From positions 310,001-374,000 of the forward strand of contig NZ_CP144914.1 of assembly GCF_008014775.2 (NCBI RefSeq): DNA of 64,000 nucleotides, read 5' to 3'. Shown here piece after piece: positions 1 to 7,385 of this stretch. Every line of letters begins with the position of its first letter. The first letter of the stretch is position 1. The notes below the pieces were generated by a model. The model ran no database searches. It had not been told where the DNA came from and worked only from the letters and a program-made list of their open reading frames with translations. Both the position numbers and the translations under genes were made by a program. Source of the stretch: Alkalicoccus halolimnae. GTDB taxonomy: Bacteria; Bacillota; Bacilli; Bacillales; Salisediminibacteriaceae.

Positions 1-1532
1 CGATGCTTACAGCAAGCAGCAGGACGCTCAGCGTTAACTGGTTGCCGATTCTCGCATAGCGCCTTCCGATCAGTTCGACTTCCGGAAGTCTTATTTCATG
101 GCGGAGACGTCCTTTTTCAATTAGTGTCATCGTTTTTTTAATCATATCCGGTGTTCCGCTGAGGGCGTCCAGATAATCAAGTGCATGGTTCCGCAGGCGT
201 CGCTGCAGGTGAATCGGGCTGAGATGTTCGCGCAGCAGTTCGTCGCCGAGCGGTTCAACAACTTCAATAATACTCAGTTCAGGATCGAGTTCGCTTATAA
301 TGGATTCGACAGTTACGAGAGCTTTCGCTACGAGTGTGACGTCATGCGGTACTTCGATGTTGTAGCTGCCGATTAAAGCAAGCAGGTCGTTTACTACTTC
401 CCCAAATCTGATTTCCTGCATCGGGACATTGAAATACAAATCCTGAAAGTCATCGATTTCTTTCTTTAATCCTTCCCGGTCTATTTCAAGGGGGACACGC
501 CCCATTTTACTGATCGCTTTTACAATATCATCGGTGTTTTTACGAAGTATTCCAATGACGAGAGAAGCAAGGCTGCTGCGCAGTTCCTGGGTAAGGCGTC
601 CGACCATGCCGAAATCGAGCAGGCCGATCACATCATTTTCCATCACGTAAATGTTTCCCGGATGAGGATCCGCATGATAAAATCCATCGATAAAAATCTG
701 TTTGCAGATCGTATACGTGATTGCTTCGGAAATATGTTCCCGGCGCTCTCTGCTAATGGAATGGATGTCGAGATGATTAACGTTTGTCCCCTCAATCAAT
801 TCCATAGTCATAATTTTTTCTGTTGTGCATTTCCAGTCCACTTCCGGAATGTAAATTCGGGGGTCGTCAGCTGTCTGTCTGCGGATCCGGTCCGCGTTTC
901 TGCCTTCTATTTTGTAGTTCAGCTCGCGGAGGATCATTTTCGTGAATTCTTTGACGAGTTTAGGCAGATGGTAGCGGGCGGTACCTTCAATATGCCTGTC
1001 TGCAAGCAGCGCGATTTCATGCAGGATGTCGAGATCGGTCTCAATCGTCTTTTGAACGCCCGGCCGCTGGATCTTAACAGCTACTTTACGCCCATCGTGA
1101 GTTTTTGCTTTGTGGACCTGGCCGATGGAGGCAGAAGCAAGCGGTTCTTCCTCGAACTCTGAGAAATACGAAGAGAGGGGATCACCGGTTTCATCTTCAA
1201 AAACCTGTTTCACTTCTTCATAGGAAAAGGGGGACACATGATCCTGCAGCTTTTCGAGTTCATCAAGTAAAGGCTGCGGAAATATATCTTTACGTGTACT
1301 GGCAATCTGCCCGAGTTTAACGAAAGCCGGACCGAGTTCTTCGAGCAGAATGCGGATACGCTCTTCTGTAGACTTGATACGTTTTTCTTCGGGTACCCGC
1401 CATTTCCTTGGGCGCGGGACTTCATCAATCAGCCCGATTTTCTGCACGAAAAAACCGAATCCATTGCGGATTAATGCATTAATAATCTGCCGGAAACGGT
1501 TGGCTTGCCTGAATCTTGCATGTTTCAGCATG
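1..1532 (-). CDS. ABC1/AarF (UbiB) family atypical protein kinase, 3' end outside window
   Basis: Reading the minus strand from ATG at 1532 gives an open frame of at least 510 codons that runs off the left edge. The start has a GAGGTG ribosome site about 8 bases upstream. The translation shows the family hallmarks in order: VKLGQIAST (the KxGQ motif, near residue 70), ASIGQVHKA (the alanine-rich nucleotide loop), VAVKIQRP (the lysine), HADPHPGN (catalytic loop) and LLDFGMVG (DFG). A hydrophobic C-terminal stretch begins just before the edge (LTLSVLLLAVSI), as in membrane-anchored UbiB/YloA-like kinases. Family members are linked to isoprenoid quinone or lipid metabolism; the substrate here is not visible. 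It is monocistronic as far as can be seen. The family call is firm, the role is inferred. Confidence 0.88.
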
Positions 1533-1635
1533 GGCAGACACCTCGTTTACAATATTGGATTTATTATACCATTTTCCAGATAATATGTAGAAATTCTCCT
1601 GTAATAGGCTGCAGGCAAAGTTTTTTTCTGCAGCC

Positions 1636-1700
1636 TCCCTATGGAAACGAAGGCGGACGAAGATCATTCTTCTTGATAGATGCTTTATTTACAAAGCAGC
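1636..1700 (+). repeat. Degenerate 3' end of the modular intergenic repeat
   Basis: The stretch contains CCTATGGAAACGAAGGCGGACG and, 25 bases on, CTTTATTTACAAAGCAGC. This matches, with changes, the conserved 3' end of the family (CCCCATGGAAACGAAAGCGCACG, then CTTTATTTTCAAGGCAGC). It lies upstream of the AarF-like gene. It is a decayed fragment, so confidence is moderate. Confidence 0.45.
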
Positions 1701-1707
1701 TTTCCGT

Positions 1708-1744
1708 AAAAAAATAAGCCTGAATAGATATTTCTATCCAGGCT
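1708..1744 (-). terminator. Rho-independent terminator of the racemase operon
   Basis: On the minus strand AGCCTG (1744-1739) pairs with CAGGCT (1722-1717), with further pairing GATAGA/TCTATT inside, followed by a T run. The racemase stop codon TAG at 1734-1736 lies inside the stem, so the gene end and terminator overlap. Confidence 0.8.
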
Positions 1745-2834
1745 GGGGAAGCTGTATAAAATTACTAAAGTAATATTTTTTAGAAACGTATGCTGAAGCC
1801 ATTAATGACAGGAGAGCGCTGTAATTAACGTGGAAGGCGACTTCCTTTCCTACGGGAAGATCTGTATCTTTTGCATTAATAATTAAATGGTCACTGCTCG
1901 AGCCGAGAATCTCAATATCTGCTCTCGGATTCAAGCCTGAGACAACAACATCCTGGGAGCCGACAGCAAGAATGGCTCGTTTCATCATGCCCTGATCAGC
2001 AAAGGAGGGATACTCCCCGGCTGCGTTCTGAGCCGTTTCACCAAAGGGTAGGGAAGGCTTTACTTTCGACTCAATCACTTCTGCTACAAGAGTAAAAGCA
2101 TCTGTGTAAAGACCCGGTATCTCTTCCCGGTCCAGCGTTTCGCAGCCGAGATAAATGGATTCACCGATTCTGAGGTTATTAATGCGGCCTGTATTTTTTG
2201 TTTCTTTGAACCAATGATAGTTTCCGGAGTTGCCCCCGGTTATATAGGTGAGCTGCAGAGAAAACATGGCTTCCACTTTCTCAGCGGCCGCTGAAAGCTC
2301 CTCCATTTTCCTGCTGCTTGGCTTTACTCCGCCAAAACAGGCGAAATTAGCTCCTAGGCCCGTGATTTTCACTCCCTTTAGAAGGAGGACTTTCTCAATA
2401 AATTTTTCTAGATCCTCCGGCATGATACCTTCCCGCAGGTCTCCCATCTCCATCATGAGAATAATGCGGTGGATTGTTCCCTGCTGAAGAGCTTGCTGAG
2501 ATAAAGCTTCAATCACAGTCAGTTCCGTGTTCATACTGATGTCTGCAATTTCCACTGTTTCTTCTGCATCTCCTAATGAAGGAGTTCTCAAAAGAACCAG
2601 CTCTGCTTTTACTCCTGCCTTCTTCAATGTTGTTAAATTTTTTAATTTTGTATCCGCCAGCGTTGTAATTCCACTTTTTACGAGAATGTCTGCGACCTCT
2701 GCAGAGCCAGCAACGCCTTTCGTAACTCCCATAATATGAATGCCTTTCGAACCGTATAAGCGCACAATTTTTTCAGCGTTATGTGCTACTTTCGAAAGGT
2801 CGATTTCTATCCGCGGAGTGGAGGAATAGATCAA
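1734..2834 (-). CDS. PLP-dependent alanine/ornithine racemase family protein
   Basis: A 366-residue fold-type III PLP enzyme of the alanine/ornithine/glutamate racemase group. The N-terminus RIEIDLSKVAHNA and the lysine of IMGVTKGVAGS (K39, expected Schiff-base lysine) are typical, and YITGGNSGNY fits the phosphate-binding part of the barrel. A C-terminal beta domain follows. It would interconvert L- and D-amino acids; substrate is unknown. The start codon is TTG, and its first bases overlap the TGA stop of the upstream DUF1611 gene (TTGA), so translation is probably coupled; no good independent ribosome site is seen. The constant pairing with DUF1611 suggests a shared D-amino-acid pathway, which is inference. 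Confidence 0.85.
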   Translation of the reverse strand: MIYSSTPRIEIDLSKVAHNAEKIVRLYGSKGIHIMGVTKGVAGSAEVADILVKSGITTLADTKLKNLTTLKKAGVKAELVLLRTPSLGDAEETVEIADISMNTELTVIEALSQQALQQGTIHRIILMMEMGDLREGIMPEDLEKFIEKVLLLKGVKITGLGANFACFGGVKPSSRKMEELSAAAEKVEAMFSLQLTYITGGNSGNYHWFKETKNTGRINNLRIGESIYLGCETLDREEIPGLYTDAFTLVAEVIESKVKPSLPFGETAQNAAGEYPSFADQGMMKRAILAVGSQDVVVSGLNPRADIEILGSSSDHLIINAKDTDLPVGKEVAFHVNYSALLSLMASAYVSKKYYFSNFIQLPQPG

Positions 2835-3919
2835 TTAACTGATACTGCTGAGCGTTTATTCTCTAATTGCGGATACGTATCGAAAATCGTACGGACGAGC
2901 TTGCCGCAGCCGAATTGAAGAACATCTGTAGTCGGCATGTCATACCTTTTCTCATAATCAGTAATGGTATTCTGTACTTCTGAAGCTGTCATATTTTCAT
3001 GGTTAATGGAGATAGCTGTAACTTTAGCGCAGGAAAAACTTTCAATTAATTCCATTTCGCTTTCTAAAGAAGGCATCGGCATATAGCTGAAGTCTCCCAG
3101 GTTTTCCCGTTTAGGAGGGTGCTGAATAATTACCGAACCCGGTCTGGAACCACGGATAATACCGCAGGAGCTGATATAGGCAGGGTGGCTGAGAGCTCCC
3201 TGGCCTTCTACAATCATAATATCCGGCTGAAGTTCATCGTGGGCGCGGAGCACCTGATTTTCTATTTCACCGGTCATAAACTGGGAAGGGATGGCATCTA
3301 TCGCTGTGCCGTATTTTTTCCCCTGGATCAGCCCGGTTTGTCCGGTCGCTATAAAGGCTACTTTTAAGCCGGCGTTTTCCAGGGCTTCTTCAAGGAGCAC
3401 CGAAGTCGTCCGCTTTCCAACGGCGCTGTCCGTGCCGAGAACGGCGACAATCGGAGTTTTAATATCAAGTATTCTTCCGGAAAACAAATGCATATCTTTC
3501 TTTTCCGGAGGTTTTCTCACATCTGTCATCTGAACGCCGTATTTAGCAGCCTGCTGTCTGAATTCCGAATCATCAGTAAAAAATTCATGCAGAGGATTGG
3601 TTATATCCATTCCGCGTTCCATCGCTTTTAAGACAACCTCCCGTTCATGACTTTTCAGCAAGCCTGCTGAGGGAGCCATCCCGAATATGAATTGGTCCGG
3701 CACATGCTCCAGCAGTTCGAAAGCGTTCTCAAGACTTGTGAAAAAGGGAATGCCGTTTGTTTTGTTCTCAAGGCACTGCCCGGTATCTTCTCCTGTTTTC
3801 GTACTGTCTATAACTCCCGCAATCGTGTAATTTCCTGAGCTTCGAATCAGGCCGTTTGCCGTTTTGCCGTCCATCGTTCCGAAATTTCCTTCGCAATAAA
3901 TTAATGCGGTTTTGTTCAT
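2831..3919 (-). CDS. DUF1611-family P-loop protein (DgcN-like)
   Basis: A 362-residue protein. The region near residues 162-172 (GTDSAVGKRTT) is a P-loop of the dethiobiotin-synthetase-like kind, preceded by an N-terminal Rossmann-like part (residues 1-130). This is the architecture of DUF1611 proteins, some of which (DgcN) act in D-glutamate catabolism as acyltransferases beside an epimerase. A longer reading frame starts with GTG at 3931, but that GTG lies inside the AAGGAGTG ribosome site, so ATG at 3919 (MNKTALIYC) is chosen. It is the first gene of a two-gene operon with the racemase (overlap at 2831-2834). Family call is strong; the reaction here is unknown. Confidence 0.82.
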   Translation of the reverse strand: MNKTALIYCEGNFGTMDGKTANGLIRSSGNYTIAGVIDSTKTGEDTGQCLENKTNGIPFFTSLENAFELLEHVPDQFIFGMAPSAGLLKSHEREVVLKAMERGMDITNPLHEFFTDDSEFRQQAAKYGVQMTDVRKPPEKKDMHLFSGRILDIKTPIVAVLGTDSAVGKRTTSVLLEEALENAGLKVAFIATGQTGLIQGKKYGTAIDAIPSQFMTGEIENQVLRAHDELQPDIMIVEGQGALSHPAYISSCGIIRGSRPGSVIIQHPPKRENLGDFSYMPMPSLESEMELIESFSCAKVTAISINHENMTASEVQNTITDYEKRYDMPTTDVLQFGCGKLVRTIFDTYPQLENKRSAVSVN

Positions 3920-4340
3920 AGAATATGTCACTCCTTCAAATTATTCCGTTCCGCCTTCAGGTTAAACAGAAATATTTTCCAGTAAACATTACAAATAACC
4001 CTGCCGCTCAGTTAAGATGTTTCAGGCGAAACGGAAAACCAGGCGGCAGAGTTCAAGGTCACTTATTTAATTTACTCCCTCCATCATAACAGGTTTAAGG
4101 AATAAAAGAAGGTTTATTCCATAATAAGGGTTATATTTACTTTTTTTTCATTAATTGATCCCTATTTCCGGAGGGCAGATCTCCGCTGTTTAAATGTATC
4201 TCCGGCCCGCCCTCTGCTGCCACGGAAATGGCTCGTAGATTCGACTTCGGAAGAGCTGTCATTTAAGCAGTGAAAAGCTTACAGATAAAGCATTAAAAAG
4301 GTTATAATAGGAAGAAATGGCAGGGGGAGTGACTGTAAAG
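3920..4340. other. Divergent intergenic region, no gene seen
   Basis: This gap separates the DUF1611-racemase operon from the HEAT-like/nuclease-like pair. It holds a CTGCCGC/GCGGCAG inverted pair (about 4002-4053) and an AT-rich part. A TATAAT at 4303-4308 lies 33 bases before the chosen ATG of the next gene and is the likely -10 box. No convincing riboswitch or small gene was found. Confidence 0.5.
4303..4308 (+). promoter_or_regulatory. Likely -10 box for the HEAT-like/nuclease-like pair
   Basis: A perfect TATAAT. Transcription would begin at about 4315, almost at the upstream ATG (4317), which supports ATG 4341 as the real start. No good -35 hexamer is visible; TTACAG at 4279-4284 is the nearest candidate with an 18-base spacer. 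Confidence 0.45.
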
Positions 4341-4889
4341 ATGGACAAAGCATTAAGAACATCATTTGACCACCTTGAACAGGCCGATAAAGAAGCGCAG
4401 TATGAAGCTTATCTGCACATCATGGAAACGACAAAGCAGGAAGTCGACTGGGCTTATGAAGTGTGGGATAAGCTGACGGAAATGCTTATTGATCCCGATG
4501 CCCACCGCCGCTCCCGGGCAGCCCAGTTTTTATCCCATCTTGCTGTCAGCGATCCGGAAGAAAGAATCCTCGATGACTTCTTTAAAGTATGGGAAGTTAC
4601 ATATGATAAAAAGTTCGTTACAGCCCGGCACAGCCTGCAGACAATCTGGCGTATAGGTTTAGCCGGAGAAAAGCAGAAAGCATTGGTCTTATCTCATTTA
4701 TCAGACCGGTTCCGTGAAGCGGATAAAGAAAAGAACGGTACGTTGATCCGCTCCGATATCCTGCAGGGAACGAGACATTTATACGAGGCAGATAAAGAAG
4801 AAGCAGTGAAGCTGGAGGCGCTCGCTTTGATCGAAACAGAAGCGGACGGGAAGCAGAGAAAGAAATACCGGAAAATATGGAACGTATGA
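4341..4889 (+). CDS. HEAT-like helical protein, function unknown
   Basis: A 182-residue, charged, almost wholly alpha-helical protein with repeated helix pairs (for example AYEVWDKLTEMLIDPDAHRR and the following RAAQFLSHLAVSDPEERIL), which suggests HEAT/ARM-type repeats. No signal peptide, membrane segment or catalytic motif is seen. ATG at 4341 is preferred over the upstream ATG at 4317 because it has a GGGGGAG site 11 bases upstream and the TATAAT at 4303 would leave no leader for the earlier one. The next gene starts 15 bases downstream, so the two are surely co-transcribed. HEAT proteins usually act as binding scaffolds; a role as partner of the nuclease-fold neighbour is inference. Confidence 0.6.
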   Translation: MDKALRTSFDHLEQADKEAQYEAYLHIMETTKQEVDWAYEVWDKLTEMLIDPDAHRRSRAAQFLSHLAVSDPEERILDDFFKVWEVTYDKKFVTARHSLQTIWRIGLAGEKQKALVLSHLSDRFREADKEKNGTLIRSDILQGTRHLYEADKEEAVKLEALALIETEADGKQRKKYRKIWNV

Positions 4890-4904
4890 GGAGGAGAGGC
4901 TTTT

Positions 4905-5978
4905 ATGAAAATTGCACTTGATAGTTTAAAAGGATACCTGCTCGAAGAAATGATGGCTTATCTTATTAAAAACACCGGATACGATCTGCTTGTCGATGAA
5001 AATCAGGATCCGCTCAGCCTGCGCAGTACCGGACTCGGTTTGAATATTAAAGGACTGGGTGCTGAACACCAGGCGGACGTGCTCGGTCAGCTGCAGTGGA
5101 TGCCGGGGCTTACTTATCCGATGCGGATGTTTGTAGAAGCAGAGTTCCGCAGCGGGAAGACAGGTATTAAAACGGTGCGGAGTGCCGTTGCGGTAGTCAA
5201 TGATTTAAACCAGGTGTATACAAAAACGCGGGAGACGAATACACCCACAAAGCGGCACACTTACAGCTACTGTGTTTTTTCTGCTTCCGGTTTCTCTAAA
5301 AGCGCTGTTGAAATGGCTATGGCCCATCACATTTCCCTCGTGGATGTCAGTGGTGCCGAGTACGAGCCGCTGCGCAGTAAAATTAATGAAACAGCGAAAA
5401 ATATTCACCGCAGTTTAGGGAGCAGGGAAGAAGGGGGCACTCTCAATAGTGGTGGGGATCACCGCTTCGCTTTCATTCAGTCACTCCGGGAATACCTGAG
5501 ACGCAGACTGGGTACCTGGACCGGAGTGGAGGACTACGAATCCCTCTCTCTGCTTGAAGAGAAGGATCCAATTTTCGAGATTCTTGAGGAACTGGCTGTT
5601 TTTGTGGAAGAAGAATATACGGAATTATTTGCAGCTGTACCGGGAGCCCCTTTCTTATTAGTAATGAAAGCGGAAGATCCCCAGGCGTTCCGGAACTATT
5701 TGGAGAAGTATCCGGCACACCGGGTGCATGTGGAGTGCCGGTATATGAAAAACAGCGGTATCCGCTGGGCCATTCACCCGGAAGAAGGGAAAGAGTATGA
5801 ACTGCAGTTTTTAATACCGGAACAGCTTCAGGATTTAATTTTAAATAGTGTCAATCCTGCTAAAACCGCTCTTAACGGAGACAGAGACTATGTTTCCAAT
5901 TTATCAGTATACTCGCACTCTTCCGAAAAAGACGAAATATTCCGGCTGGAGTATAATCCTTTAAAGATAAACAGCTGA
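4905..5978 (+). CDS. Mrr-like / PD-(D/E)XK nuclease-fold protein with altered catalytic lysine
   Basis: A 357-residue protein. Residues 1-120 fit the restriction-endonuclease-like core: helix with E15 (LLEEMMAYL), D58 in HQADVLG, then the beta strand MFVEAEFRSGKTG where E78-A79-E80 stands at the usual E-x-K position, then a helix VRSAVAVVNDL and YCVFSASGFS. Thus the expected catalytic lysine is glutamate (codon GAG). The rest (about 200-357) is helical then beta-rich and not recognised. AGGAGGAG lies before ATG 4905. It forms an operon with the HEAT-like gene. It could be a divergent nuclease, a binding-only relative, or one that uses the nearby K85. Confidence in the fold is moderate. Confidence 0.6.
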   Translation: MKIALDSLKGYLLEEMMAYLIKNTGYDLLVDENQDPLSLRSTGLGLNIKGLGAEHQADVLGQLQWMPGLTYPMRMFVEAEFRSGKTGIKTVRSAVAVVNDLNQVYTKTRETNTPTKRHTYSYCVFSASGFSKSAVEMAMAHHISLVDVSGAEYEPLRSKINETAKNIHRSLGSREEGGTLNSGGDHRFAFIQSLREYLRRRLGTWTGVEDYESLSLLEEKDPIFEILEELAVFVEEEYTELFAAVPGAPFLLVMKAEDPQAFRNYLEKYPAHRVHVECRYMKNSGIRWAIHPEEGKEYELQFLIPEQLQDLILNSVNPAKTALNGDRDYVSNLSVYSHSSEKDEIFRLEYNPLKINS

Positions 5979-6038
5979 CATTCTCTGTTTGAAATAGGCT
6001 TTTCGGAGATCAAGTATGATATATTTAACCTAGAAAAA

Positions 6039-6049
6039 GTTTACTAAAC
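6039..6049. promoter_or_regulatory. Putative LacI-family operator (GTTTACTAAAC)
   Basis: A perfect 11-bp palindrome around a central C, 26 bases before the LacI gene start. It shares the core TTTACTAAA with three sites around the second LacI gene (26332, 26406, 26604). Autoregulation is inferred. Confidence 0.5.
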
Positions 6050-6074
6050 AACAGGCACAAAAGGAGCGGGAACG

Positions 6075-7127
6075 ATGGCCACTATTCGAGATATTGCGAA
6101 CAAATCCGGTTACTCGATCGCTACAGTTTCGAGGGTTTTAAACCACGATCAGACGCTTTCGGTCTCTCATAAAGCGAAAGAAGCTATTTTTAAATATGCA
6201 GAAGAGTTAAACTATAAAACGATGCGGGAGCGCTCGGCGAGAAAAACGATCAGCACCGGCACTTTCGGAATGATTTATTTTAATTCTGAGCAGCAGGAGA
6301 TCAGTGACCCCTACTTTCTTGCTATCCGTCTCGGTATTGAAAAGGAGTGTGCAGCAAGGGGAATAAAGCTCGTAAAGCTATACAGGAATGCCGAGTCGTT
6401 TGATTTCAGCCAGATAGCTGACATGGAAGGGCTGCTCATCGTGGGACGGATTCATCCGGAAGAAATTGATCAGCTCGTTCTCTACACCGACAACATTACT
6501 TTCATAGATTATTCTCCTTTAGATTCCATGTTCGATTCGGTCGTTATTGATTTTCGGACTTCTGTCATCCGGGTTCTTGATTACCTGCTTGAGCTCTCCC
6601 ATGAGCGGATTGGTTTTATTGGAGGTCAGCAGTACGTAAGACCGGACGAAACAGTGATGGACTACCGCGAGGAATTTTTCCGGGATTATTTAGGACCGCG
6701 CACCGGTTACGCAGAGGACAACATTTATATTGGCGACTTTTCAACGGAGGATGGCTATCGGATGATGAAGAAAGCGGTGGCGCACGGGAATCTGCCTTCT
6801 GCTTTCTTTATCGCGAGTGATTCGATGGCAATAGGAGCGCTGAGAGCCCTTCACGAACATGGTATTTTAGTTCCGGAAGACGTGTCGATTGTCGGATTTA
6901 ACGATATAGCAGCAAGCCGGTATTTGCAGCCCTCGCTTACTACAGTGAAAGTACACACAGAATTTATGGGGCAGACCGCTGTTGAGATTATGGACGAGCG
7001 CCGGGAAACGAGGCGGAAAATCCCGAGGAAAATTGTTATACCAACCGAATTAATCGTCCGGGAAAGTACGGCAGCAGTGCCTGCAGGCAAAAGCGAACCC
7101 CACACCTCCATACGGAAAGTGAAATAG
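6075..7127 (+). CDS. LacI/GalR-family transcriptional regulator
   Basis: A 350-residue repressor. Residues 1-60 form the helix-turn-helix (TIRDIANKSGYSIATVSRVL) followed by a periplasmic-binding-protein-like sensor domain, with FFIASDSMAIGALRALHEHG and SIVGFNDIAASRYLQPSLTT typical of the GalR/MsmR group. AAAGGAG precedes ATG. It closely resembles the second LacI-type regulator at 26633 in length and motif order, and both have the same TTTACTAAA-type palindrome upstream. No sugar gene lies next to it, so its target is not evident: it may control the alpha-galactoside cluster or a distant operon. Ligand unknown. Confidence 0.9.
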   Translation: MATIRDIANKSGYSIATVSRVLNHDQTLSVSHKAKEAIFKYAEELNYKTMRERSARKTISTGTFGMIYFNSEQQEISDPYFLAIRLGIEKECAARGIKLVKLYRNAESFDFSQIADMEGLLIVGRIHPEEIDQLVLYTDNITFIDYSPLDSMFDSVVIDFRTSVIRVLDYLLELSHERIGFIGGQQYVRPDETVMDYREEFFRDYLGPRTGYAEDNIYIGDFSTEDGYRMMKKAVAHGNLPSAFFIASDSMAIGALRALHEHGILVPEDVSIVGFNDIAASRYLQPSLTTVKVHTEFMGQTAVEIMDERRETRRKIPRKIVIPTELIVRESTAAVPAGKSEPHTSIRKVK

Positions 7128-7199
7128 CAGAAGGCTGCAAGTGAAGACTCTCCCGGAAACAGAAAACACCTTAGCATCACTTAACAATACGCCTTGTAT

Positions 7200-7260
7200 A
7201 AAAAGCTGGTGGGCCCCAGGCTTAAACGATAGAAGTTTTAAGGGGGAAACCAGCTTTTTT
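7200..7260 (+). repeat. Hairpin module H, copy 1
   Basis: AAAAAGCTGGT (7200-7210) pairs with ACCAGCTTTTTT (7249-7260), enclosing the conserved core TTAAACGATAGAAGTTTTAA. The only other copy is at 61858-61917, inside a full modular repeat. It can act as a terminator for the LacI gene on the plus strand. Confidence 0.65.
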
Positions 7261-7263
7261 GGA

Positions 7264-7320
7264 GAACGGAATTAGCTGAGGCCGGACCGCCCGGAAAGCC
7301 TCCTTCAGGGAGCGGAGGAA
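7264..7320 (+). repeat. Fragment of the modular repeat (GC-rich module)
   Basis: ACGGAATTAGCTGAGGCCGG followed by CCGCCCGGAAAGC matches the GC-rich core shared by copies at 13.7, 32.1, 54.2, 56.9 and 61.8 kb. Its position right after hairpin H repeats the H-to-core order found in the copy at 61777-62216. Confidence 0.6.
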
Positions 7321-7338
7321 AAAAGAATGTATCAGCAC

Positions 7339-7380
7339 GAAGAAAGTCCCCTGCCGATTGACCGGCAGGGGGCTTTCTTC
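7339..7380. terminator. Bidirectional terminator between LacI gene and fdhF-like gene
   Basis: GAAGAAAGTCCCCTGCCG pairs with CGGCAGGGGGCTTTCTTC across a 6-base loop. On the minus strand it lies just after the stop codon (7386) of the molybdoenzyme gene; A and T rich ends serve both strands. Confidence 0.8.
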
Positions 7381-7385
7381 GTTTA

